Part shown: in pieces, positions 34,105 through 42,681 of the stretch
Layout of the letters: each line of letters opens with the position of its first letter
How positions within the stretch are numbered: the stretch's first letter is position 1
Source of the DNA: Bordetella ansorpii
GTDB lineage: Bacteria > Pseudomonadota > Gammaproteobacteria > Burkholderiales > Burkholderiaceae_B
Length of the DNA stretch: 64,000 nt
Assembly: GCF_900078315.1 (NCBI RefSeq)
Contig: NZ_FKBS01000008.1
Location: 88,471-152,470 of the forward strand
Reading direction: 5' to 3'
Made by a program: the position numbers and the translations under genes
The notes under the pieces: model-generated
Told to the model about the DNA's origin: nothing
The model's input: the letters and a program-made list of their open reading frames with translations, nothing else
Databases searched by the model: none

Positions 34105-35169
34105 ATGCTGAAACCGAACCGATCCGTAGCCGATCCGAGCCGCCGCTCGCTGTTGAAAGCGGGTGGCGCGGCCGCCATCGCCGCCGCCTTGCCGCTGCGC
34201 GCCAGCCAGGCCGCCGACGACAAGCGCATGACACTGGTCAGCTGGGGCGGCGCCTACCGCGACGCCGTCGAGCGCGCCGTCGTCAGGCCCTTCATGGAAG
34301 AAACGGGCATCAAGGTCACCATCGTCGACACGCCCGACCTGGCCAAGCTGCGCGCGCAGATCCAGTCCAACAACGTGCAGTGGGACGTGTTCGACGCGCC
34401 CAACGCGCTGGGCGTGGCCGGCGTGAACGCCGGTTTCTGGGAGCCGCTGGACCTGTCCCTGTTCGACCGCGACGACCTGGTCGTGGACATCCAGAACAAC
34501 CTGGTGCCCTGGTACCTGTTCGTGGGCGGCGTGGCCTGGGACCCCAGGCGCTATCCGGCGGGCAAGCATCCGCGCAATTTCGCCGAGTACTTCGACCTGC
34601 AGACATTCCCCGGCCTGCGCACCTTCCGCAACCGCCCCAGCGAAACGCTGGAGGCTGCCTTGCTGGCCGATGGCGTGGCGCCCAAGAATCTGTATCCGCT
34701 GGACGTGGACCGCGCTTTCAGGGCGCTGGACCGCATCAAGCCCAAGGTGGTGAAGTGGGTCGAGCAGACGCCGCAGTCGCTGACCCTGCTGCAGACCGGC
34801 GAGGCCGACTTCTCCTATTCCTATGCCTCGCGCGTGCGGCCGGCCCAGGCCAGCGGCCAGTCGGTCGATTTCTCGTTCGACCAGACCATCGCCGGCTTCG
34901 AATACCTGGCCGTGGTCAAGAACGCCCCGAACAAGCGGGCCGCGATGCGCTTCGTGGCCTATGCCGCGCGCCCGCAGTGCCAGGCCGCCTTCATGGAACT
35001 GCTGGGCAACGCCCCGGGCAGCCGCAAGGCGCGCTCGCTGATGAGCGCCGATGCCCTGAAGTGGATCCCCGATCTGCAGTCGGACAAGGTCGTGCTGATG
35101 AACGACGCCTGGTGGACCAAGAACTTCGACGCAATCACCCTGCGCTTCAAGGAATGGTCGCTGTCCTGA
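34105..35169 (+). CDS. PotD-like ABC substrate-binding protein, Tat-exported (copy B, orphan)
   Basis: A 354-residue periplasmic receptor with a twin-arginine signal at about residues 12-19 (SRRSLLKA) and a hydrophobic region to about 35. The mature start MTLVSWGGAYRDAVERAVV matches copy A at 21847. So do DVFDAPNALGV, YPLDVDRAFRALDRIKPK, FSYSYASRVRP and NDAWWTKNFD. No permease or ATPase follows. It either shares the transporter at 22977-25826, widening its ligand range, or serves as a ligand sink or sensor. It heads the plus-strand run through the unknown gene, the CoA ligase and ETF-QO. Confidence 0.92.
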   Translation: MLKPNRSVADPSRRSLLKAGGAAAIAAALPLRASQAADDKRMTLVSWGGAYRDAVERAVVRPFMEETGIKVTIVDTPDLAKLRAQIQSNNVQWDVFDAPNALGVAGVNAGFWEPLDLSLFDRDDLVVDIQNNLVPWYLFVGGVAWDPRRYPAGKHPRNFAEYFDLQTFPGLRTFRNRPSETLEAALLADGVAPKNLYPLDVDRAFRALDRIKPKVVKWVEQTPQSLTLLQTGEADFSYSYASRVRPAQASGQSVDFSFDQTIAGFEYLAVVKNAPNKRAAMRFVAYAARPQCQAAFMELLGNAPGSRKARSLMSADALKWIPDLQSDKVVLMNDAWWTKNFDAITLRFKEWSLS

Positions 35170-35215
35170 GGACGCGCGCCCCTGAACCCGTTTTACCTGG
35201 AGGACAACACGCATC

Positions 35216-36289
35216 ATGACCAAGCAACAACCGTTCAATGAAGACATGGCCGCGCTGAAGCAGCGCGTCTCGATCGCCGAGACCTTCGGCTGGGCCGTGG
35301 TCTCGGGCCTGACCGCGACTGTGTGGCGCGAGAAAGGCGAGGACGCGCTGAACAAGGTATGGCGCCGCCTGATGGCCGCCGAGCAGAAGGAACGCTTCGT
35401 GGCCGCGCTGGAAAAGCTCGGCATCGTGGGCGACACGCCCGCCGTCACCGCCGCTAAATACCACTACTTCAGCAATTCCATCGGCGGCCTGAACATGCAG
35501 TACATCGAGGAATCGCCCCGCAAGGTGTGGATCCGCTATCTGCCCCCCTGGGGCAGCTATCCCGGCATCTCGGCCCTGGCCGTGCCCAGTTCGGTGCGCC
35601 GCACCATCCTGACCACCTGGCATCCGCGCAACGGCGAACTGCTCGGCTGCCCCCGCCTGGGCTGGGTGGCGACCAAGTTCGTGGTCGAGGGCCATCCTTA
35701 CGATGAAGGCTATTTCTACGAGTACGACCACGACCTGTCGTCCGACGAGCGCTTCGTGGTGCGGCACGAGGACAAGACCCCGGAATTCGACGCCGCCCGC
35801 GCGCCGCGCCTGGACCCGGTGCTATGGCCCGAGGCCCGCATCATGAAGGGCAGCGCCAATTACGCCTCGGATTACGTGAAGCACGCGGTGGAAACCGTGG
35901 TCGAGCATTTCGGCCTGGCCGCCGCCACCGACATGCTGCGCGCCACCATGAAGACGCTGGCCATCCAGTTCGTGGGCAACGTGCGCGGGCTGACCGGCAG
36001 CACGGGCAACGACGTGGCGGCGCTGGCCGGCAGCTACGCCACCATCCTGCGGGCCTTCAAGAACGACGTGCGCTGGGAAAGCACCGGCCAGGACACGGCG
36101 GAACTGGAGTTCTCGTCGCTGGCCCCCTTCCCTTATCCCGATTCGGAAGCCATGCGCGAGGCGGTGTTCGCCTACTTCCATATGGGCGTGCGCGTGGCCA
36201 ATGGGCACATCCTGCTGGAACGCCGCCGCGACTGCGCCACGGCCCGCGAACGCTGGGTGTTCACCGACACCAAGCAGTGGCTCTGGTAA
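35216..36289 (+). CDS. unrecognised 357-residue cytoplasmic protein with an apparent internal duplication
   Basis: I do not recognise this family with confidence. The protein has no signal peptide or membrane segment. Residues ~1-85 and ~225-275 are mostly helical by composition. After each helical part comes a similar beta-rich segment: AAKYHYFSNSIGG through WIRYLPPWG in the first half, and AGSYATILRAFKN through LEFSSLAPFPYP in the second, suggesting two related halves. Conserved-looking blocks include TTWHPRNGELLGCPRLGW and FYEYDHDL. It lies 46 bases after the copy-B receptor and 18 before the CoA ligase, so it is probably an enzyme or ligand-binding protein of this pathway. A distant link to thiazoline-carboxylate hydrolase-like proteins is possible but unproven. 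Confidence 0.75.
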   Translation: MTKQQPFNEDMAALKQRVSIAETFGWAVVSGLTATVWREKGEDALNKVWRRLMAAEQKERFVAALEKLGIVGDTPAVTAAKYHYFSNSIGGLNMQYIEESPRKVWIRYLPPWGSYPGISALAVPSSVRRTILTTWHPRNGELLGCPRLGWVATKFVVEGHPYDEGYFYEYDHDLSSDERFVVRHEDKTPEFDAARAPRLDPVLWPEARIMKGSANYASDYVKHAVETVVEHFGLAAATDMLRATMKTLAIQFVGNVRGLTGSTGNDVAALAGSYATILRAFKNDVRWESTGQDTAELEFSSLAPFPYPDSEAMREAVFAYFHMGVRVANGHILLERRRDCATARERWVFTDTKQWLW

Positions 36290-36307
36290 GTCCATGGGAA
36301 TGCTGTC

Positions 36308-37879
36308 ATGAACCATTTCTCCAGTGACGACAATATCCCCAGGCTGTTGCGCGACCGCGCGCGCGACAACCCGGATCACGTCTATTGCCGGTCCGACGCC
36401 GGCCCGCTGACCTACGCCGGCCTGAACGAACAGGTGAACCGGCTGGCCAATGCCCTGGCGGACACGGGCATCCAGGCGGGCCAGCGCGTGGCCGTGATGC
36501 TCTCGCATCACGTGGACCATGCGCTGGCGTTCCTGGCCCTGGCCAAGATCGGCGCGGTGAACGTGCCCGTCAACGTCCATCTGAAAGGCGCGGGGCTCGA
36601 GCACATCCTGCGGCATTCGGGCGCCGAATACGGCATCTTCGAGGATGCGTACGCCCAGACGCTGCAGCCGGTGGTGGCGGGCACCGAGGGGCTGCGTACG
36701 CTATGGCGTGGCGCCGTTCCGGCCTGGGCGGCCGATGGACTGCCCACGTTGGCGGCATTGCAGCGCCAAGGCGCTCCGCACGAACCTGCCTACCAGGCCG
36801 CCGACGACGACCTGCGCGCCATCCTGTACACCTCGGGCACCACCGGCCCGGCCAAGGGGGTGCTGATGACGGACCGCATGTTCCGCGCGGCCGCCCTGGG
36901 TTCGATCTGGATCGGCGACATCGCGCCGCGCAGCGTGCTGCACTTCTGGGATCCGATCTATCACGTGTTCGGCAGCGAAGTACTGGTGCTGGCGCTGATG
37001 CGGCCGGTGACGCTGTGCTTCGTGCCCCGCTTCAGCGCCTCGCGCTTCTGGGACGAGATCGCCGCCTGCGGCGCCACGCACCTGCACTTCGTGGGCGGCG
37101 TGCTGCAACTGCTGCTGAAACAGCCCGAATCCCCGCGCGACCGGCAGCACACGCTGAAGGTGGCCTGGGGCGGCGGTGCGCCGGAGGAAGTCTGGCGCGC
37201 CTTCGAGGCGCGCTTCGGCATCCCGGTGCGCGAAGGCTACGGCATGACCGAGACGTCCAGCTTCAGCGTCATCAACAAGGCCGGACGCCCTGGCTCCATC
37301 GGCCAGGCCGTCGACTACTTCGAGGTCGGCATTTCGGACGACGGCGGCCAGGCGTTGCCGCCCGGCCAGGTGGGCGAGATCCGCGTGCGGCAGAAAGAGC
37401 CCCACCTGATCACCACGGGGTACTTCCGCAATCCCGAAAAGACCGCCGAAGCCCTGCGCGACGGCTGGCTGTACACGGGCGACCTGGGGCGGCAGGACGA
37501 GGCGGGCTATTTCTATTTCCTGGGCCGCAAGAAAGACAGCCTGCGGCGGCGCGGCGAGAACATCTCGGCCTGGGAGGTCGAGAACGTGGTCAACGGCCAT
37601 CCGCTGGTGGAAGAGTCCGCGTTGATCGGCGTGGTCAACGAGTTCGCCGATGAAGACCTGAAGCTGTTCGTCAAGCTCAAGCCCCAGGCCCAAGGTTTCG
37701 ACCCCGCCGAGCTCGTGGCCTGGTGCGCCCGGCACATGGCCCGTTTCCAGGTGCCGCGTTTCGTGGCCGTCGTCGAGGACTTCTCCAGGACGCCCACCCA
37801 GCGCATCCAGAAGCACACCCTGTCGCCCGCCATCGACGACTGCTGGGACAGCGAGCGCCAGCCCGCCGCCAGCCGCTGA
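36308..37879 (+). CDS. acyl-CoA synthetase (AMP-forming), CaiC-like
   Basis: An ANL-superfamily ligase of 523 residues that would make an acyl-CoA from an acid, ATP and CoA in the cytoplasm. Core motifs are LYTSGTTGPAKGV (phosphate loop), YGMTETSSF (adenylate contact), GWLYTGDLG and the hinge and C-terminal lysine region FSRTPTQRIQKHTLS. The N-terminal order and size resemble crotonobetaine/carnitine-CoA ligases. Placement beside ETF-QO and an amine oxidase suggests a nitrogen-containing or amino-acid-derived acid. It is 18 bases after the unknown gene. Confidence 0.9.
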   Translation: MNHFSSDDNIPRLLRDRARDNPDHVYCRSDAGPLTYAGLNEQVNRLANALADTGIQAGQRVAVMLSHHVDHALAFLALAKIGAVNVPVNVHLKGAGLEHILRHSGAEYGIFEDAYAQTLQPVVAGTEGLRTLWRGAVPAWAADGLPTLAALQRQGAPHEPAYQAADDDLRAILYTSGTTGPAKGVLMTDRMFRAAALGSIWIGDIAPRSVLHFWDPIYHVFGSEVLVLALMRPVTLCFVPRFSASRFWDEIAACGATHLHFVGGVLQLLLKQPESPRDRQHTLKVAWGGGAPEEVWRAFEARFGIPVREGYGMTETSSFSVINKAGRPGSIGQAVDYFEVGISDDGGQALPPGQVGEIRVRQKEPHLITTGYFRNPEKTAEALRDGWLYTGDLGRQDEAGYFYFLGRKKDSLRRRGENISAWEVENVVNGHPLVEESALIGVVNEFADEDLKLFVKLKPQAQGFDPAELVAWCARHMARFQVPRFVAVVEDFSRTPTQRIQKHTLSPAIDDCWDSERQPAASR

Positions 37880-37936
37880 TTTGCATCAGCCGCCCTTATC
37901 CTGGATGTGAGGCCGCGTTGAATTTCGCGGCCTCGC

Positions 37937-37955
37937 ACAAGGGCGCTCTTATGCT
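37937..37955. promoter_or_regulatory. imperfect CACAAG/CTTATG dyad upstream of ETF-QO
   Basis: CACAAG and CTTATG form an inverted pair with one mismatch around GGCGCT, some 55-75 bases before ATG 38012. The half-site CTTATG resembles the arms of the dyad at 33874-33902. A weak candidate for the same regulator. Confidence 0.3.
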
Positions 37956-38011
37956 GTCCGGGAAACGGATGGGAGCGTCCCATCCCGCCTGCCCTTCTTT
38001 CCCGAACCCAC

Positions 38012-39673
38012 ATGAACAATGCAGAAGTGATCGCGGCCCACGGCCCGCGTGAATCCATGTCGTACGACGTCGTGATCGTCGGCGGCGGCCCCGCGGGCCT
38101 GGCAGCGGCGATCCGGCTGAAGCAGCTGAACCCCGAGATCAGCGTCTGTGTGCTGGAGAAAGGCTCCGAGATCGGCGCCCACATCCTGTCCGGCGCCGTG
38201 ATGGATCCGCGCGCCCTGACCGAACTGCTGCCTGATTGGCGCGAACGAGGCGCGCCGCTGAACGTACCGGTGACCGAAGACCGCTTCCTGTTCCTGGGCC
38301 GCGAATCGGCGCGCAAGGTGCCCAACGTCCTGCTGCCCGGCAGCTTCCAGAACCACGGCAACTACGTGGTCAGCCTGGCCAACGTGGCCCGCTGGCTGGG
38401 CCAGCAGGCCGAGGCGCTGGGCGTGGACGTGTTCGCCGGTTTCGCGGCCAGCGAGGTGCTGTACGACAGCCACGGCGCCGTGATGGGCGTGGCCACCGGC
38501 AACATGGGCGTGGGCAAGGATGGCGCACCCACCGGCAACTTCCAGCTAGGCATGGAGCTGCATGCCCGGTACACGATCTTTGCCGAGGGCGCGCGCGGCC
38601 ACTTGGGCAAGCAACTGATCGAGCGCTACGACCTGGCGCGGAATGCCGGCCCGCAGGTGTACGGCCTGGGCATGAAGGAAGTGTGGCGCATCGATCCGGC
38701 CCGGCACCAGCCGGGGCTGGTGGTGCACACCGCGGGCTGGCCGCTGGACAGCAAGACCTATGGCGGATCGTTCCTGTATCACCTGGACGACCACCAGGTC
38801 GTGGTGGGCTTCGTGGTGGGCCTGGGTTACCAGAACCCCTATCTGTCGCCGTTCGAGGAATTCCAGCGCTACAAGACGCATCCCGCCATCCGCGGCTTTC
38901 TGGAAGGCGGCAAGCGCCTGGCCTACGGCGCGCGCGCCATCGCGGCGGGCGGCCTGGCCTCGCTGCCCGATCTGGTGTTTCCCGGCGGCGCGCTGGTCGG
39001 CTGCGAGGCCGGCATGCTGAACGCGTCCCGCATCAAGGGCAGCCATGCCGCCATCAAGTCGGGCAGCCTGGCCGCCGAAGCCGCCTATGAAGCCCTGTCG
39101 GCCAATCGCCAGCGCGACGTGCTGAACGCCTATCCGCAAGCCTTCCGACAATCGTGGCTGTGGCAGGAACTGCACCGCGCCCGCAACTTCAAGCAATGGA
39201 TGTCCAAGGGGCTGTACCTGGGCTCGGCCATGGTGGGGCTGGAACAGAAGCTGCTGAAGGGCAACATCCCGTGGACGCTGCGCCACCGCAAGGCCGACCA
39301 CCAGGCCATGAAGCCCGCCAGCCAGTGCACGCCGATCGACTACCCCAAACCGGACGGCAAGCTGAGCTTCGACCGCCTGTCGTCGGTGTTCCTGTCCAAC
39401 ACCAACCACGAAGAGAACCAGCCTGCGCACCTGACGCTGAAGGATGCCGGCGTGCCGGTGCGGGTGAACCTGGCGCAATATGCGGGGCCCGAGACGCGCT
39501 TCTGTCCGGCGGGCGTCTACGAGTTCGGCAAGACGGATGAAGGCCAGGACAGGCTGATCATCAATGCGCAGAACTGCGTGCACTGCAAGACGTGCGACAT
39601 CAAGGACCCCACGCAGAACATCGTATGGGTGGCGCCCGAGGGCGGCGGCGGGCCGAACTACACCAATATGTAG
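38012..39673 (+). CDS. electron transfer flavoprotein-ubiquinone oxidoreductase
   Basis: ETF-QO is a membrane-associated FAD and 4Fe-4S protein that passes electrons from ETF to ubiquinone. It has 553 residues, the normal bacterial length. The N-terminal FAD motif is VVIVGGGPAGLAAAIRL, preceded by about 17 extra residues. The quinone and FAD regions include GAHILSGAVMDPRAL and GCEAGMLNASRIKG. The cluster ligands are one cysteine in CPAGVYEF plus three in NCVHCKTCDIKDP. No clear ribosome site precedes ATG 38012; Met at 38057 is an alternative. It completes the ETF route with etfBA. Confidence 0.96.
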   Translation: MNNAEVIAAHGPRESMSYDVVIVGGGPAGLAAAIRLKQLNPEISVCVLEKGSEIGAHILSGAVMDPRALTELLPDWRERGAPLNVPVTEDRFLFLGRESARKVPNVLLPGSFQNHGNYVVSLANVARWLGQQAEALGVDVFAGFAASEVLYDSHGAVMGVATGNMGVGKDGAPTGNFQLGMELHARYTIFAEGARGHLGKQLIERYDLARNAGPQVYGLGMKEVWRIDPARHQPGLVVHTAGWPLDSKTYGGSFLYHLDDHQVVVGFVVGLGYQNPYLSPFEEFQRYKTHPAIRGFLEGGKRLAYGARAIAAGGLASLPDLVFPGGALVGCEAGMLNASRIKGSHAAIKSGSLAAEAAYEALSANRQRDVLNAYPQAFRQSWLWQELHRARNFKQWMSKGLYLGSAMVGLEQKLLKGNIPWTLRHRKADHQAMKPASQCTPIDYPKPDGKLSFDRLSSVFLSNTNHEENQPAHLTLKDAGVPVRVNLAQYAGPETRFCPAGVYEFGKTDEGQDRLIINAQNCVHCKTCDIKDPTQNIVWVAPEGGGGPNYTNM

Positions 39674-39794
39674 GGCCGCGCATCAACCGCCCTCTGTTGA
39701 CCACGCGCCGGAGGAATCAGACCGAACGAAAGGCAGGAGCTATATCCCGCTTCGTCCCGCTACTATTCTCCCAATCGACACTCCCCCTTCCGAC

Positions 39795-40724
39795 ATGGAA
39801 CTGCGCCAACTCCGCTACTTCGTCCGCGTCGCCGAGCTCGGCAGCATCGGCCGCGCGGCGCGTGATCTCGGCGTGGTCGGCTCGGCCCTCAGCCAGCAGA
39901 TCAGCCGCCTGGAAGGCGAACTGGCCACCCGCCTGCTCACCCGCACCTCCACCGGCGTCGTGCCGACCGAAGCCGGCACCGCCTTCCTGCGCCAGGCCCG
40001 CCTGACGCTGCGCCACGCCGACCAGGCTGTCGCCGCCGCGCGCGAGACCCGCCTGTCGGGCATGGTCAGCGTGGGCTTCGCCCCCACCACCGCCTCGGTG
40101 CTGGCGCGCCCCTTCCATACCGCGATGACCCAGCGCCACCCCAACGTGCGCCTGCACCTGGTCGAAGGCCTGTCCGGTAACCTGGGCGACCTGCTGAACG
40201 GCCGCAAGCTGGATCTGGCGGTGCTGTTCCAGAACGACAGCGGCGGCCAGGGCCGCAGCCTCATCCCGGTACTGGACGAGAAACTCTTCCTGCTGGCCCG
40301 CCGCGGCCTGTTCGCCGTACCCGACGGCGAACCCACCACCCTGTCCCAACTCGCCCCCCTGCCGCTGGCCGTCACCAGCAAGGCGCACGGCCTGCGGGCC
40401 TGGGTCGAGGCCGCCTTCGACCGCGCCGGACTCGAGCCCTGGATCGCCATCGAAGTCGACGGCATGACCACGCTGATGGACATCGTGCAGGCCAACGCCA
40501 TGGCCACGATCCAGCCGGGCGCGGCGGTGGCGCGCGTCGAGGCGGGCCTGCTCACCATGCATCCCATCGACGATCCGTACCTGTACCGCCGCAACTCGGT
40601 GGCCTGCATGAACGACGAGGAACTGTCGCCCGCCGCCCTGGCCGCCCGCTCCGTGCTGGTCGACGTGATGCGCGGGCTGGTACGCCAAGGCGGCTGGCCC
40701 GGCGCCACCCTTCTGGATTCGTGA
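39795..40724 (+). CDS. LysR-family regulator, nitrogen-assimilation (Nac/Cbl) type
   Basis: A 309-residue regulator starting MELRQLRYFVRVAELGSIGRAARDLG, the N terminus typical of Nac-like LysR proteins. The helix-turn-helix is at about 18-42 (VVGSALSQQISRLEGELATRLL). The effector domain begins near residue 90 (GMVSVGFAPTTASVL). It is not close to the two paralogous LysR proteins of the preceding locus. The class II aldolase gene follows 99 bases downstream in the same direction and is its likely target with the Bug and dehydrogenase genes. Confidence 0.92.
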   Translation: MELRQLRYFVRVAELGSIGRAARDLGVVGSALSQQISRLEGELATRLLTRTSTGVVPTEAGTAFLRQARLTLRHADQAVAAARETRLSGMVSVGFAPTTASVLARPFHTAMTQRHPNVRLHLVEGLSGNLGDLLNGRKLDLAVLFQNDSGGQGRSLIPVLDEKLFLLARRGLFAVPDGEPTTLSQLAPLPLAVTSKAHGLRAWVEAAFDRAGLEPWIAIEVDGMTTLMDIVQANAMATIQPGAAVARVEAGLLTMHPIDDPYLYRRNSVACMNDEELSPAALAARSVLVDVMRGLVRQGGWPGATLLDS

Positions 40725-40826
40725 AGGCCTCTTGCCACATCGCGGGCTAGCCACCGCCCGCCGCCCCCCGTAGAGTCTGTCCGCATCAACGCCGCCGCCT
40801 GGCGGCACTTCTCGGATGGTGATGTG

Positions 40827-41624
40827 ATGACGCAGACACGACGCCCCGGCGTTCTGGATATTCCCTCGATGCGGCCGCATTGCTCGGAGCAGGAATGGAC
40901 CGCCCGCGTGAACCTGGCGGCCTGTTACCGGCTGGTCGAGCTGTACGGGCTGTCGGACATGATGGCCAACCACATCTCGGCGCGGGTGCCGGGCGAGGAC
41001 AACGCCTTCCTCATCAACCCGTACGGCATGATGTACGAAGAGATCACGGCTTCGAGCCTGATCAAGGTGGACCTGGACGGCACGATCCTGGCCAAGCCGG
41101 ATTTCGGCGCGCTGGACTACGGCATCAACAAGGCGGGCTACGTCATCCACAGCGCCATCCACGCGGCGCGCCACGAGGTGGACTGCGTGATCCATACGCA
41201 CAGCTGGGCCTCGATGGCCGTGGCCTCGCTGGAATGCGGGCTGCTGCCCATGACGCAGACCGGCATGCGTTTCCTGAAGATCGCATATCACGATTACCAA
41301 GGCGTGGTGCTGGACACGGCCGAGCAGGCCTCGCTGCTGGAAGACCTGGGTAACGGCGAGGCGCTGCTGCTGCGCAACCACGGCGCGCTGACGGTGGGCC
41401 GCACCATCGGCGAGGCCTTCAACTGGATGCACCGCCTGGAGCTGTCCTGTCGTTCGCAACTGGCCGCCATGGCCACCGGCGCGAAGCTGCGGGCCGTCCC
41501 GCCCCAGGTGCTGCAGGAAACCTGGAACAACTACCAGCCCGGCACGCGCCGCCCGTACGGCGTGATGGAGTGGCCGGCGCTGCTGCGCAAGCTGGACCGC
41601 ATGGATCCGGGTTTTCGCGACTGA
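40827..41624 (+). CDS. class II aldolase/adducin-family protein
   Basis: A zinc-dependent aldolase-fold protein of 265 residues. The metal histidines are expected in VIHTHSWASMAV (two) and in LLLRNHGALTVG (one). MMANHISARVPG and INPYGMMYEEI form the N-terminal substrate part. Members include fuculose-phosphate aldolase and several decarboxylases and dehydratases, so the reaction is open. A GTG at 40824 directly before ATG 40827 could also start translation. A Bug receptor and a 2-hydroxyacid dehydrogenase follow. Confidence 0.9.
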   Translation: MTQTRRPGVLDIPSMRPHCSEQEWTARVNLAACYRLVELYGLSDMMANHISARVPGEDNAFLINPYGMMYEEITASSLIKVDLDGTILAKPDFGALDYGINKAGYVIHSAIHAARHEVDCVIHTHSWASMAVASLECGLLPMTQTGMRFLKIAYHDYQGVVLDTAEQASLLEDLGNGEALLLRNHGALTVGRTIGEAFNWMHRLELSCRSQLAAMATGAKLRAVPPQVLQETWNNYQPGTRRPYGVMEWPALLRKLDRMDPGFRD

Positions 41625-41721
41625 TCGCGTCACCCCATACACACCGATTGCATGAATCGACCGGCGCGCCAGACGCCGGCATTCCGAAGTCCAACGACGA
41701 CCATCCCAAGGAGGAGACATC

Positions 41722-42681
41722 ATGAGACTCGCCCGAGCCTTGCTTGCCGGCGCGACGCTGGCGGGCGCCTGTGCGGCCCTGCCCGCCGCCGCGGCCGACT
41801 ACCCCGCCCGCCCCGTGAAAGTGGTGGTGGCCTTTTCGCCCGGCGGCACCACGGATACGCTGACCCGCAGCATCACCAACATCCTGTCCAAAAAGCTGGG
41901 CCAATCCTTCATCGTGGAGAACCGGCCCGGCGCGGGCGGCAATATCGGCACCGAATACGTGGTGAAGTCCGCACCGGATGGGTATACGCTGATCGTCAAC
42001 TCGGTGGGCCCGATCGCCGTCAACCCGTCGTTGAACAAGCTGTCGTACAACCCGCTGACCGATCTGCTGCCGATGGCGCAGATCGCCACGGTGCCCAATG
42101 TGCTGGTGGTGCCGCCCAACTCGCCCGCGCGCGACATGAAAAGCTTCCTGGCCTACGTGAAGACGCGCAAGAACCTGAACTACAGTTCGACGGGCGTGGG
42201 CACGTCCTCGCATCTGTCGAGCTACATGCTGATGGACCAGTTGGGCGTGCAGGCCACCCACGTGCCATACAAGGGCGCGGATGCCGTCAACGACCTGCTG
42301 GCCGGCCGCATCGACTTCATGTTCGCGACCATTCCTTCGGTGATCGGGCAGATCCGCGCCGGCAAGCTGCGCCCCCTGGCCGTCAGCACCCTGCGGCGTT
42401 CCACCACCCTGCCCGACCTGCCCACGGTGGCCGAGTCCGGCTTTCCGGGGTTCGACGCGGGATCCTGGTTCGGCTTCTTCGCCCCCAAGGGCACGCCGCG
42501 CGGGGTGATCGACCGCATCAACCACGAGGTGAACGCGGCGCTGCCCGCGCTGCACGAGCAGATGCTGAGCGAAGGCGCCGAGCCCGTGAAAGGATCGCCC
42601 GAGCAGTTCGGCGCGTTCATCAAGACCGAATACGACAAATGGGCCGCACTGGTGAAGAAATTCGATGCCCCTGCCCAGTAA
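41722..42681 (+). CDS. Bug-family periplasmic solute-binding protein (fifth of five)
   Basis: A 319-residue receptor with a signal peptide of about 24 residues ending PAAAAD. The ligand loop VVVAFSPGGTTDTLTR keeps the aspartate, and FIVENRPGAGGN and APDGYTLIV follow. AAGGAGGAGAC gives an excellent ribosome site for ATG 41722. The 3' end overlaps the next gene by 17 bases, so uptake and the D-2-hydroxyacid dehydrogenase are co-expressed. The ligand is possibly a hydroxy or sugar acid, judging from the neighbours. Confidence 0.93.
   Translation: MRLARALLAGATLAGACAALPAAAADYPARPVKVVVAFSPGGTTDTLTRSITNILSKKLGQSFIVENRPGAGGNIGTEYVVKSAPDGYTLIVNSVGPIAVNPSLNKLSYNPLTDLLPMAQIATVPNVLVVPPNSPARDMKSFLAYVKTRKNLNYSSTGVGTSSHLSSYMLMDQLGVQATHVPYKGADAVNDLLAGRIDFMFATIPSVIGQIRAGKLRPLAVSTLRRSTTLPDLPTVAESGFPGFDAGSWFGFFAPKGTPRGVIDRINHEVNAALPALHEQMLSEGAEPVKGSPEQFGAFIKTEYDKWAALVKKFDAPAQ

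Noticed and set aside
39717-41723. 668-codon open frame antisense to the Nac-like lysR and aldolase genes
   Set aside because: Low-complexity His/Gln/Gly/Arg composition typical of antisense frames in GC-rich DNA, no motif, and the opposite strand holds clear genes.
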